Positions 1-9,647 of a DNA stretch of 56,917 nucleotides are shown here, one piece after another. How positions within the stretch are numbered: the stretch's first letter is position 1; each line of letters opens with the position of its first letter. A program made the position numbers and the translations under genes. Below the pieces are notes generated by a model. It was not told where the DNA came from, made no database searches, and saw only the letters and a list, made by a program, of their open reading frames with translations. This DNA comes from Saccoglossus kowalevskii (taxonomy: Eukaryota; Hemichordata; Enteropneusta; Harrimaniidae): the NCBI RefSeq assembly GCF_000003605.2, contig NW_003142889.1, forward strand, positions 7,381 to 64,297, read 5' to 3'.

Positions 1-2
1 CT

Positions 3-212
3 GCAGTGACTGGGTGATGTCACACTACTAATCTTTGACTATTCCATTCTACAGTAGGTGTCCGCAGTGGTTGGGTGATGTCACACTACTAATCTTTGAC
101 TATTCCAATATGCAGTAGGTGTCCGCAGTGGCTGGATGATGTCACACTACTAATCTTTGACCATTCCATTATGCAGTAGGTGTGCGCAGTGGTTGGGTGA
201 TGTCACATTCCA
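3..212. repeat. 61-bp tandem repeat, about 3.4 copies
   Basis: The string GCAGTG recurs at 3, 64, 125 and 186, exactly 61 bp apart each time. Copies 3-63, 64-124 and 125-185 differ at only a few positions (for example GTGACTGGG, GTGGTTGGG and GTGGCTGGA). The fourth copy follows the pattern through TGATGTCACA and then jumps to ATTCCA, so it is truncated or carries an internal deletion of about 20 bp. The array probably continues upstream of the window. Each unit contains TGATGTCA, one base from a CRE palindrome, which is probably chance. It is unrelated in sequence to the 73-bp satellite. Confidence 0.93.
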
Positions 213-497
213 CCAATACACTAATTTACTGCAAATATAGTATAACTATTTAAACAAAATAATATTACAATTTGACAGTGTTAATTCCAAACTACTCACA
301 TAACTTCAGTCGAAAGACGTACTGAGCATTAAGTAAAAGGGATTATCTCCGTGTGAAGAGGTGCCCCATATGATTGTCAAATCGTCCATTTTCTCGTAAA
401 ACACTACATCGGTAGAAATGACACCTTCGGCAGTGGTAGTATACCTGTTTGGATGTGTAAACAATTTCGTTAAAATATAATACTTCTTTCAGTAATA
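213..497. other. Non-coding interval, no recognised feature
   Basis: No open frame of useful length, RNA gene or tandem repeat is seen here. The stretch AAAAGGGATTATCTCC at about 335-350 is purine/pyrimidine patterned and reminds me of short motifs common in mollusc non-coding DNA, but this is only an impression. The interval separates the 61-bp repeat from the inverted-repeat element. Confidence 0.6.
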
Positions 498-541
498 GGC
501 CATTCCAGTTTATATCTGCACCCCCCCCCCCCGTTGATGAG
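498..541 (+). repeat. Left terminal inverted repeat with a 12-C run
   Basis: A 23-bp perfect arm (498-520) is followed by twelve consecutive C residues (521-532) and then GTTGATGAG (533-541). The matching right terminus has only CCCTCCT (reading inward) in the spacer position, so the C tract has probably grown by slippage on this side. The run could form G-rich or C-rich non-B structures and is a likely site of length error. Confidence 0.85.
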
Positions 542-544
542 GTC

Positions 545-1058
545 GGATTTCCAGCACTGTGTGATGGGGAAAATACCCCGGAATTCCAACTGTATATGGA
601 GAAACAGAATCTGGAAATCAGACAAGTATGTAAAAAAAATTCTGGAAATCCAGGTAGTTATGGCTACTAAATAAAATATGGCCTAGTGTTTCTCACCACA
701 TACCAGTTGATGAGGTTGGATTTCCAACACTGTATGACTAAAAAAAACTTGGAATTCTGACTGTATTGGGCCAGTATGAAATAGTTATTACTGAAATTAG
801 ATAATGATGGTGGGACGAATGAGCTCATCAACACCGTGAATCAGGATTAGTTTGGATTTCCATTATCAGATATAAAATTTTGAACTTGGTAAATTAGCAT
901 ATGATGAGAGTTATATTTGGAAATCCTACTCTGTATGGTGGCACAATGGAACTCATCAACACCATAAGTAGGAACTATAGTTTTGGATTTCCATTACTGT
1001 ATGGTGAATGGTGATTTGGAAATAAAACTTTGTATGACTTATACACCCATGGAAATTA
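545..1058. repeat. Internal repeated motif GGATTTCCA / TGGAAATCC in the element
   Basis: About ten copies of GGATTTCCA, its inverse or one-off forms lie at about 545, 580, 612, 643, 718, 751, 854, 918, 985, 1017 and 1050. Many are followed by ACTGTATG or a close variant. At 717-730 the motif is a 6-bp-arm palindrome (GTTGGA, TT, TCCAAC). GTTGATGAG occurs forward at 533 and 706 and inverted at 824, 952 and 1085, so the two halves of the element point toward each other. The interior seems to have grown by repeated duplication of one small palindromic unit. Confidence 0.7.
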
Positions 1059-1084
1059 TACCCTGTATGAAGTAAACACACACA

Positions 1085-1123
1085 CTCATCAACAGGAGGG
1101 TGCAGATATAAACTGGAATGGCC
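1085..1123 (-). repeat. Right terminal inverted repeat
   Basis: CTCATCAAC (1085-1093), a 7-bp purine-rich spacer AGGAGGG (1094-1100) and the 23-bp arm (1101-1123) form the inverse of the left terminus. Pairing stops outward at 1124, where C faces A497, which sets the element boundary. Confidence 0.85.
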
Positions 1124-1264
1124 CAGTGGCTGATTTGTTTGAAGCAAAGCCTGACTGCTATATCGTATATAATTTGGAATCGTCGATCACTACTCATTAT
1201 CAATGTCATGGAATCACGTGTTCACTTTTGTTTCCTGACAACTAAAACAATGGGAGTCATATAC

Positions 1265-1274
1265 TATATATAAA
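1265..1274 (+). promoter_or_regulatory. TATA-like stretch facing the satellite
   Basis: TATATATAAA lies about 270 bp upstream of the first satellite monomer in forward orientation. It matches a TATA-box consensus, but such strings are common in A+T-rich DNA and nothing else supports a promoter here. If used, it would direct transcription into the array. Confidence 0.15.
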
Positions 1275-1510
1275 CACACATTGTGTAATGTAAAAGGTCT
1301 GAAGGAAGCTAGCGTTTGGGTAAACTACAGTCTCTGTGGATAAACATTGTGCCGCCGACTCTGAGATACGTAGCCATCCTAGCAAGCTAAGCGGTCTATA
1401 AATTTGATTTATCTACAACTCAAAATGTGATGTTTCACCTCTTTTATCATCTTATGACAGATATTTGAATATTGTCTTTTAATATTCGGTCAGAACGTGA
1501 AAAGGACTAA

Positions 1511-1526
1511 GCACGTGCGTACGTAC
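1511..1526. other. Two abutting 8-bp palindromes
   Basis: GCACGTGC (1511-1518) is directly followed by GTACGTAC (1519-1526), both perfect palindromes, 20 bp before the satellite starts. The first contains an E-box CACGTG. They may be chance, but they add dyad symmetry next to the array boundary. Confidence 0.5.
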
Positions 1527-1546
1527 ATTACGACATGTATTTTAGT

Positions 1547-1563
1547 TTGTATAAGGTATACAA
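1547..1563. other. 17-bp dyad in each monomer (first copy shown)
   Basis: TTGTATA, AGG, TATACAA forms a perfect inverted repeat with 7-bp arms and a 3-base centre at monomer positions 2-18. The centre alternates between AGG and ATG while the arms stay paired. Common arm variants (T12C, T14C, A17T, A8G) each break one pair. The dyad could be a protein-binding operator-like site, a small cruciform, or a hairpin in a transcript. It recurs about 755 times because the array also ends with it. Confidence 0.9.
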
Positions 1564-1570
1564 GCCTATA

Positions 1571-1587
1571 CTTCGGTGGAATAGCCG
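1571..1587 (+). other. Partial CENP-B-box-like motif in each monomer (first copy shown)
   Basis: CTTCGGTGGAATAGCCG (monomer positions 26-42) aligns to the CENP-B box pattern NTTCGNNNNANNCGGGN. The TTCG core and the central A match, and one of the four CGGG bases matches, giving 6 of 9 essential positions. The first 12 bases agree with the human box at 10 positions, but the CGGG end is lost. This is suggestive only. Binding by a CENP-B or pogo-type protein is an inference. Confidence 0.35.
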
Positions 1588-3659
1588 TATCGATGTGGTG
1601 TTAATAATTTAGCAACAGTTTGTATAAGGTACACAAGCCTAAACTTCGGTGGAATAGCCGTATCGATGTGGTGTTAATAATTTAGCAACAGTTTGTATGA
1701 GGTATACAAGCCTAAACTTCGGTGGAATAGCCGTATCGATGTGGTGTTAATAATTTAGCAACAGTTTCTATAAGGTATACAAGCCTATACTTCGGTGGAA
1801 TAGCCGTATCGATGTGGTGTTAATAATTTAGCAACAGTTTGTATAAGGTACACAAGCCTAAACTTCGGTGGAATAGCCGTATCGATGTGGTGTTAATAAT
1901 TTAGCAACAGTTTGTATAAGGTATACAAGCCTATACTTCGGTGGAATAGCCGTATCGATGTGGTGTTAATAATTTAGCAACAGTTTGTATAAGGTACACA
2001 AGCCTAAACTTCAGTGGAATAGCCGTATCGACGTGGTGTTAATAATTTAGCACAGTTTGTATAAGGTATACAAGCCTAAACTTCGGTGGAATAGCCATAT
2101 CGATGTGGTGTTAATAATTTAGCCACAGTTTGTATAAGGTATACTAGCCTAAACTTCGGTGAAATAGCCGTATCGATATGGTGTTAATAATTTAGCAACA
2201 GTTTGTATAAGGTATACAAGCCTAAACTTCGGTGGAATAGCCGTATCGACGTGGTGTTAATAATTTAGCAACAGTTTGTATAAGGTATACAAGACTAAAC
2301 TTCGGTGGAATAGCCATATCGATGTGGTGTTAATAATTTAGCCACAGTTTGTATAATGTATACAAGCCTAAACTTCGGTGGAATAGCCGTATCGACGTGG
2401 TGTTAATAATTTAGCAACAGTTTGTATAATGTATACAAGCCTAAACTTCGGTGGAAAAGCCATATCGATGTGGTGTTAATAATTTAGCAACAGTTTGTAT
2501 GAGGTACACAAGCCTAAACTTCGGTGGAATAGCCATATCGATGTGGTGTTAATAATTTAGCAACAGTTTGTATAAGGTATACTAGCCTAAACTTCGGTGG
2601 AATAGCCGTATCGATATGGTGTTAATAATTTAGCAACAGTTTGTATAAGGTATACAAGCCTAAACTTCGGTGGAATAGCCATATCGATGTGGTGTTAATA
2701 ATTTAGCCACAGTTTGTATAAGGTATACAAGCCTAAACTTCGGTGGAATAGCCATATCGATGTGGTGTTAATAATTTAGCCACAGTTTGTATAAGGTATA
2801 CAAGCCTAAACTTCGGTGGAATAGCCGTATCGATGTGGTGTTAATAATTTAGCAACAGTTTGTATAAGGTATACAAGCCTAAACTTCGGTGGAATAGCCG
2901 TATCGATGTGGTGTTAATAATTTAGCAACAGTTTGTATAAGGTATACAAGCCTAAACTTCGGTGGAATAGCCATATCGATGTGGTGTTAATAATTTAGCC
3001 ACAGTTTGTATAAGGTATACTAGCCTAAACTTCGGTGGAATAGCCGTATCGATGTGGTGTTAATAATTTAGCAACAGTTTGTATAAGGTATACAAGCCTA
3101 AACTTCGGTGGAATAGCCGTATCGACGTGGTGTTAATAATTTAGCAATAGTTTGTATAAGGTATACAAGCCTAAACTTCGGTGGAATAGCCATATCGATG
3201 TGGTGTTAATAATTTAGCCACAGTTTGTATAAGGTATACTAGCCTAAACTTCGGTGAAATAGCCGTATCGATATGGTGTTAATAATTTAGCAACAGTTTG
3301 TATAAGGTATACAAGCCTAAACTTCGGTGGAATAGCCGTATCGACGTGGTGTTAATAATTTAGCAACAGTTTGTATAAGGTATACAAGCCTAAACTTCGG
3401 TGGAATAGCCATATCGATGTGGTGTTAATAATTTAGCCACAGTTTGTATAATGTATACAAGCCTAAACTTCGGTGGAATAGCCGTATCGACGTGGTGTTA
3501 ATAATTTAGCAATAGTTTGTATAATGTATACAAGCCTAAACTTCGGTGGAATAGCCGTATCGACGTGGTGTTAATAATTTAGCAACAGTTTGTACAATGT
3601 ATACAAGCCTAAACTTCGGTGGAAAAGCCATATCGATGTGGTGTTAATAATTTAGCAAC

Positions 3660-5290
3660 AGTTTGTATAAGGTACACAAGCCAAAACTTCGGTGGAATAG
3701 CCGTATCGATGTGGTGTTAATAATTTAGCAACAGTTTGTATAAGGTATACAAGCCTAAACTTCGGTGGAATAGCCGTATCGATGTGGTGTTAATAATTTA
3801 GCAACAGTTTGTATAAGGTATACAAGCCTAAACTTCTGTGGAATAGCCATATCGATGTGGTGTTAATAATTTAGCCACAGTTTGTATAAGGTATACTAGC
3901 CTAAACTTCGGTGGAATAGCCGTATCGATGTGGTGTTAATAATTTAGCAACAGTTTGTATAATGTATACAAGCCTAAACTTCAGTGGAATAGCCGTATCG
4001 ACGTGGTGTTAATAATTTATCAACAGTTTGTATAATGTATACAAGCCTAAACTTCGGTGGAATAGCCATACCGATGTGGTGTTAATAATTTAGCAACAGT
4101 TTGTATAAGGTATACTAGCCTAAACTTCGGTGAAATAGCCGTATCGATATGGTGTTAATAATTTAGCAACAGTTTGTATAAGGTATACAAGCCTAAACTT
4201 CGGTGGAATAGCCATATCGATGTGGTGTTAATAATTTAGCCACAGTTTGTATAAGGTATACAAGCCTAAACTTCGGTGGAATAGCCATATCGATGTGGTG
4301 TTAATAATTTAGCCACAGTTTGTATAAGGTATACAAGCCTAAACTTCGGTGGAATAGCCGTATCGATGTGGTGTTAATAATTTAGCAACAGTTTGTATAA
4401 GGTATACAAGCCTAAACTTCGGTGGAATAGCCGTATCGATGTGGTGTTAATAATTTAGCAACAGTTTGTATAAGGTATACAAGCCTAAACTTCGGTGGAA
4501 TAGCCATATCGATGTGGTGTTAATAATTTAGCCACAGTTTGTATAAGGTATACTAGCCTAAACTTCGGTGGAATAGCCGTATCGATGTGGTGTTAATAAT
4601 TTAGCAACAGTTTGTATAATGTATACAAGCCTAAACTTCAGTGGAATAGCCGTATCGACGTGGTGTTAATAATTTATCAACAGTTTGTATAATGTATACA
4701 AGCCTAAACTTCGGTGGAATAGCCATACCGATGTGGTGTTAATAATTTAGCAACAGTTTGTATAAGGTATACTAGCCTAAACTTCGGTGAAATAGCCGTA
4801 TCGATATGGTGTTAATAATTTAGCAACAGTTTGTATAAGGTATACAAGCCTAAACTTCGGTGGAATAGCCATATCGATGTGGTGTTAATAATTTAGCAAC
4901 AGTTTGTATAAGGTACACAAGCCTAAACTTCGGTGGAATAGCCGTATCGATGTGGTGTTAATAATTTAGCAACAGTTTGTATAAGGTATACAAGCCTAAA
5001 CTTCGGTGGAATAGCCGTATCGATGTGGTGTTAATAATTTAGTAACAGTTTGTATAAGGTATACAAGCCTAAACTTCGGTGGAATAGCCATATCGATGTG
5101 GTGTTAATAATTTAGCCACAGTTTGTATAAGGTATACTAGCCTAAACTTCGGTGGAATAGCCGTATCGATGTGGTGTTAATAATTTAGCAACAGTTTGTA
5201 TAATGTATACAAGCCTAAACTTCAGTGGAATAGCCGTATCGACGTGGTGTTAATAATTTATCAACAGTTTGTATAATGTATTACAAGCCT
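3660..5290 (+). repeat. 9- and 8-monomer higher-order repeat
   Basis: A marked monomer with TTCAGTGG, GACGTGG and TTTATCAAC recurs at 3981, 4638 and 5222 (position of TCA in TTCAGTGG). The spacings are 657 bp (9 monomers) and 584 bp (8 monomers). The neighbouring variants follow in the same order in each copy, so this is a higher-order repeat that lost one monomer in the second interval. The same marked monomer reappears at 24925 and 51192. Confidence 0.8.
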
Positions 5291-5950
5291 AAACTTCGGT
5301 GGAATAGCCATACCGATGTGGTGTTAATAATTTAGCAACAGTTTGTATAAGGTATACTAGCCTAAACTTCGGTGAAATAGCCGTATCGATATGGTGTTAA
5401 TAATTTAGCAACAGTTTGTATAAGGTATACAAGCCTAAACTTCGGTGGAATAGCCATATCGATGTGGTGTTAATAATTTAGCCACAGTTTGTATAAGGTA
5501 TACAAGCGTAAACTTCGGTGGAATAGCCATATCGATGTGGTGTTAATAATTTAGCCACAGTTTGTATAAGGTATACAAGTCTAAACTTCGGTGGAATAGC
5601 CGTATCGATGTGGTGTTAATAATTTAGCAACAGTTTGTATAAGGTATACAAGCCTATACTTCGGTGGAATAGCCGTATAGAGGTGGTGTTAATAATTTAG
5701 CAACAGTTTGTATAAGGTACACAAGCCTAAACTTCGGTGGAATAGCCGTATCGACGTGGTGTTAATAATTTAGCAACAGTTTGTATAAGGTATACAAGCC
5801 TAAACTTCGGTGGAATAGCCATATCGATGTGGTGTTAATAATTTAGCCACAGTTTGTATAAGGTATACTAGCCTAAACTTCGGTGAAATAGCCGTATCGA
5901 TATGGTGTTAATAATTTAGCAACAGTTTGTATAAGGTATACAAGCCTAAA
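5212..5950 (+). repeat. Block shared with 51181-51919 (offset 45,969)
   Basis: The marked monomer and the rare insertion TGTATTACAAG near 5280 are followed by about nine monomers in the same variant order as at 51181-51919. Two landmarks, TGTATTACAAG and AGCCTATACT, give the same offset of 45,969. A few substitutions separate the copies (near 5507, 5580 and 5679-5684). Similarity ends at about 5950. Confidence 0.8.
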
Positions 5951-6559
5951 CTTCGGTGGAATAGCCATATCGATGTGGTGTTAATAATTTAGCCACAGTT
6001 TGTATAAGGTATACAAGCCTAAACTTCGGTGGAATAGCCGTATCGATGTGGTGTTAATAATTTAGCTACAGTTTGTATAAGGTATACAAGCCTAAACTTC
6101 GGTAGAATAGCCGTATCGATGTGGTGTTAATAATATTAGCCACAGTTTGTATAAGGTATACAAGCCTAAACTTCGGTGGAATAGCCATATCGATGTGGTA
6201 TTAATAATTTAGCCACAGTTTGTATAATGTATACTAGCCTAAACTTCGATGGAATAGCCGTATCGACGTGGTGTTAATAATTTATCAACAGTTTGTATAA
6301 TGTATACAAGCCTAAACTTCGGTGGAATAGCCGTATCGATGTGGTGTTAATAATTTAGCTACAGTTTGTATAAGGTATACAAGCCTAAACTTCGGTAGAA
6401 TAGCCGTATCGATGTGGTGTTAATAATTTAGCCACAGTTTGTATAAGGTATACATGCCTAAACTTCGGTGGAATAGCCATACCGATGTGGTGTTAATAAT
6501 TTAGCAACAGTTTGTATAAGGTATACTAGCCTAAACTTCGGTGAAATAGCCGTATCGAT

Positions 6560-7079
6560 ATGGTGTTAATAATTTAGCAACAGTTTGTATAAGGTATACA
6601 AGCCTAAACTTCTGCGGAATAGCCGTATCGATGTGGTGTTAATAATTTAGCAATAGTTTGTATAAGGTATACAAGCCTAAACTTCGGTGGAATAGCCGTA
6701 TCGATGTGGTGTTAATAATTTAGCCACAGTTTGTATAAGGCATACAAGCCTAAACTTCGGTGGAATAGCCATACCGATGTGGTGTTAATAATTTAGCAAC
6801 AGTTTGTATAAGGTATACTAGCCTAAACTTCGGTGAAATAGCCGTATCGATATGGTGTTAATAATTTAGCAACAGTTTGTATGAGGTATACAAGCCTAAA
6901 CTTCGGTGGAATAGCCGTATCGATGTGGTGTAAATAATTTAGCAACAGTTTGTATAAGGTATACAAGCCTAAACTTCGGTGGAATAGCCGTATCGATGTG
7001 GTGTTAATAATTTATCCACAGTTTGTGTAAGGTATACAAGCCTAAACTTCGGTGGAATAGCCATATCGATGTGGTGTTA
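6560..7079 (+). repeat. Block shared with 13710-14229 (offset 7,150)
   Basis: The seven-monomer series containing TTCTGCGG, CAATAG, GGCATAC, TATGAGG, GTGTAAATAA, TTTATCCACAG and TTTGTGTAAGG reads the same at both places, with a constant offset of 7,150. I see no difference between the copies until TAAATTAG (about 7081) faces TAATTTAG (about 14231). Confidence 0.82.
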
Positions 7080-7080
7080 A

Positions 7081-8240
7081 TAAATTAGCCACAGTTTGTA
7101 TAATGTATACAAGCCTAAACTTCGGTGGAATAGCCGTATCGATGTGGTGTTAATAATTTAGCTACAGTTTGTATAAGGTATACAAGCCTATACTTCGGTG
7201 GAATAGCCTTATCGATGTGGTGTTAATAATTTAGCAATAGTTTGTATAAGGGATACAAGCCTAAACTTTGGTGGAATAGCCATACCGATGTGGTGTTAAT
7301 AATTTAGCAACAGTTTGTATAAGGTATACTAGCCTAAACTTCGGTGAAATAGCCGTATCGATATGGTGTTAATAATTTAGCAACAGTTTGTATAAGGTAT
7401 ACAAGCCTAAACTTCTGCGGAATAGCCGTATCGATGTGGTGTTAATAATTTAGCCACAGTTTGTATAAGGTATACAAGCCTAAACTTCGGTGGAATAGCC
7501 GTATCGACGTGGTGTTAATAATTTAGCAACAGTTTGTATAATGTATACAAGCCTAAACTTCGGTGGAATAGCCGTATCGACGTGGTGTTAATAATTTAGC
7601 AACAGTTTGTATAATGTATACAAGCCTAAACTTCGGTGGATAGCCATACCGATGTGGTGTTAATAATTTAGCAACAGTTTGTATAAGGTATACTAGCCTA
7701 AACTTCGGTGAAATAGCCGTATCGATATGGTGTTAATAATTTAGCAACAGTTTGTATAAGGTATACAAGCCTAAACTTCTGCGGAATAGCCGTATCGATG
7801 TGGTGTTAATAATTTAGCCACAGTTTGTATAAGGTATACAAGCCTAAACTTCGGTGGAATAGCCGTATCGATGTGGTGTTAATAATTTAGCCACAGTTTG
7901 TATAAGGCATACAAGCCTAAACTTCGGTGGAATAGCCATACCGATGTGGTGTTAATAATTTAGCAACAGTTTGTATAAGGTATACTAGCCTAAACTTCGG
8001 TGACATAGCCGTATCGATATGGTGTTAATAATTTAGCAACAGTTTGTATGAGGTATACAAGCCTAAACTTCGGTGGAATAGCCGTATCGATGTGGTGTAA
8101 ATAATTTAGCAACAGTTTGTATAAGGTATACAAGCCTAAACTTCGGTGGAATAGCCGTATCGATGTGGTGTTAATAATTTAGCCACAGTTTGTATAAGGT
8201 ATACAAGCCTAAACTTCGGTGGAATAGCCATATCGATGTG
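7081..8240 (+). repeat. Block shared with 38231-39040, with a 5-monomer expansion
   Basis: Rare variants GCCTTATCG (7206 and 38364), AAGGGATAC (about 7248 and 38406) and GGTGACATAG (about 7999 and 38793) occur in the same order in both places. The offset is 31,158 at the start and 30,794 at the end, a change of 364 bp. This equals five monomers less one base and is explained by a local duplication at about 7410-7780, where TTCTGCGG appears twice. Confidence 0.78.
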
Positions 8241-8340
8241 GTGTTAATAATTAAGCAACAGTTTGTATAAGGTATACTAGCCTAAACTTTGGTGAAATAG
8301 CCGTATCGATATGGTGTTAATAATTTAGCAACAGTTTGTA

Positions 8341-8465
8341 TAAAGTATACAGCCTAAACTTCGGTGGAATAGCCGTATCGATGTGATGTTAATAATTTAG
8401 CAACAGTTTGTATAATGTATACAGCCTAAACTTCGGTGGAATAGCCGTATCGATGTGTGTTTAAT
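8341..8465. other. Indel-dense patch in the satellite
   Basis: Within two monomers TACAAGCC loses a base or more twice (TACAGCC), a 1-bp change gives ATAAAGTATAC, and GATGTGGTGTT becomes GATGTGTGTTT. Elsewhere monomers run for kilobases with no indel. The patch may be residual sequencing error or a junction. Confidence 0.6.
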
Positions 8466-9647
8466 AATTTAGCAACAGTTTGTATAATGTATACAAGCCT
8501 AAACTTCGGTGAAATAGCCATACCGATGTGGTGTTAATAATTTAGCAACAGTTTGTATAATGTACACAAGCCTAAACTTCGGTGGAATAGCCGTATCGAT
8601 GTGGTGTTAATAATTTAGCAACAGTTTGTATAATGTATACAAGCCTAAACTTCGGTGAAATAGCCGTATCGATGTGGTGTTAATAATTTAGCAACAGTTT
8701 GTATAAGGTATACAAGCCTAAACTTCGGTGGAATAGCCGTATCGATGTGGTGTTAATAATTTAGCAACAGTTTGTATAATGTATACAAGCCTAAACTTCG
8801 GTGAAATAGCCGTATCGATGTGGTGTTAATAATTTAGCAACAGTTTGTATAAGGTATACAAGCCTAAACTTCGGTGGAATAGCCATATCGATGTGGTGTT
8901 AATAATTTAGCCACAGTTTGTATAAGGTATACAAGTCTAAACTTCGGTGGAATAGCCGTATCGATATGGTGTTAATAATTTAGCCACAGTTTGTATAAGG
9001 TATACAAGCCTAAACTTCGGTGAAATAGCCATACCGATATGGTGTTAATAATTTAGCCACAGTTTGTATAAGGTATACTAGCCTAAACTTCGGTGAAATA
9101 GCCATATCGATGTGGTGTTAATAATTTAGCCACAGTTTGTATAAGGTATACTAGCCTAAACTTCGGTGAAATGGCCGTATCGATATGGTGTTAATAATGT
9201 AGCAACAGTTTGTATAAGGTATACAAGCCTAAACTTCGGTGGAATAGCCGTATCGATGTGGTGTTAATAATTTAGCAACAGTTTGTATAAGGTATACAAG
9301 CCTAAACTTCGGTGGAATAGCCATATCGATGTGGTGTTAATAATTTAGCAACAGTTTGTATAATGTATACAAGCCTAAACTTCGGTGGAATAGCCGTATC
9401 GATGTGGTGTTAATAATTTAGCAAGTGTTTGTATAAGGCATACAAGCCTAAACTTCGGTGGAATAGCCGTATCGATGTGGTGTTAATAATTTAGCAACAG
9501 TTTGTATAAGGCATACAAGCCTAAACTTCGGTGGAATAGCCATATCGATGTGGTGTTAATAATTTAGCAACAGTTTGTATAAGGCATACAAGCCTAAACT
9601 TCGGTGGAATAGCCATATCGATGTGATGTTAATAATTGATCAACAGT

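Larger units (their letters stand above)
498..1123. mobile_element. MITE-like non-autonomous element with terminal inverted repeats
   Basis: The first 23 bases (498-520) are the exact reverse complement of the last 23 (1101-1123), both ends reading GGCCATTCCAGTTTATATCT inward. The match resumes after a C-rich spacer with GTTGATGAG at 533-541 against CTCATCAAC at 1085-1093. The element is 626 bp and has no coding frame, so it would depend on a transposase supplied elsewhere. No clear target-site duplication is visible: the left flank is CAGTAATA and the right flank CAGTGGCT, sharing only CAGT. The superfamily therefore cannot be assigned; a hAT-like 8-bp duplication would be the nearest reading, and it is poor. 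The two short open frames crossing about 956-1245 run over the right end and are not credible genes. Confidence 0.8.
1124..1545. other. Non-coding left flank of the satellite
   Basis: No gene or repeat family is recognised. The flank holds a TATA-like stretch at 1265-1274, CACGTG hexamers at 1215-1220 and 1512-1517, and paired palindromes at 1511-1526. The last bases before the array end in TTTAG, which matches monomer positions 63-67 and is a possible microhomology at the junction. Confidence 0.6.

Noticed and set aside
490-1131. 8-bp target-site duplication around the inverted-repeat element
   Set aside because: CAGTAATA and CAGTGGCT agree at only four of eight positions, so no target duplication can be claimed.
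956-1245. Two overlapping short frames (63 and 71 codons)
   Set aside because: They lie on opposite strands across the right end of the inverted-repeat element and the flank, and include the terminal repeat. They have no recognisable domain.
1546-1700. Hammerhead-type ribozyme in the monomer, as in some animal satellites
   Set aside because: Neither strand has the conserved CTGATGA core paired with a GAAA segment in the right order.
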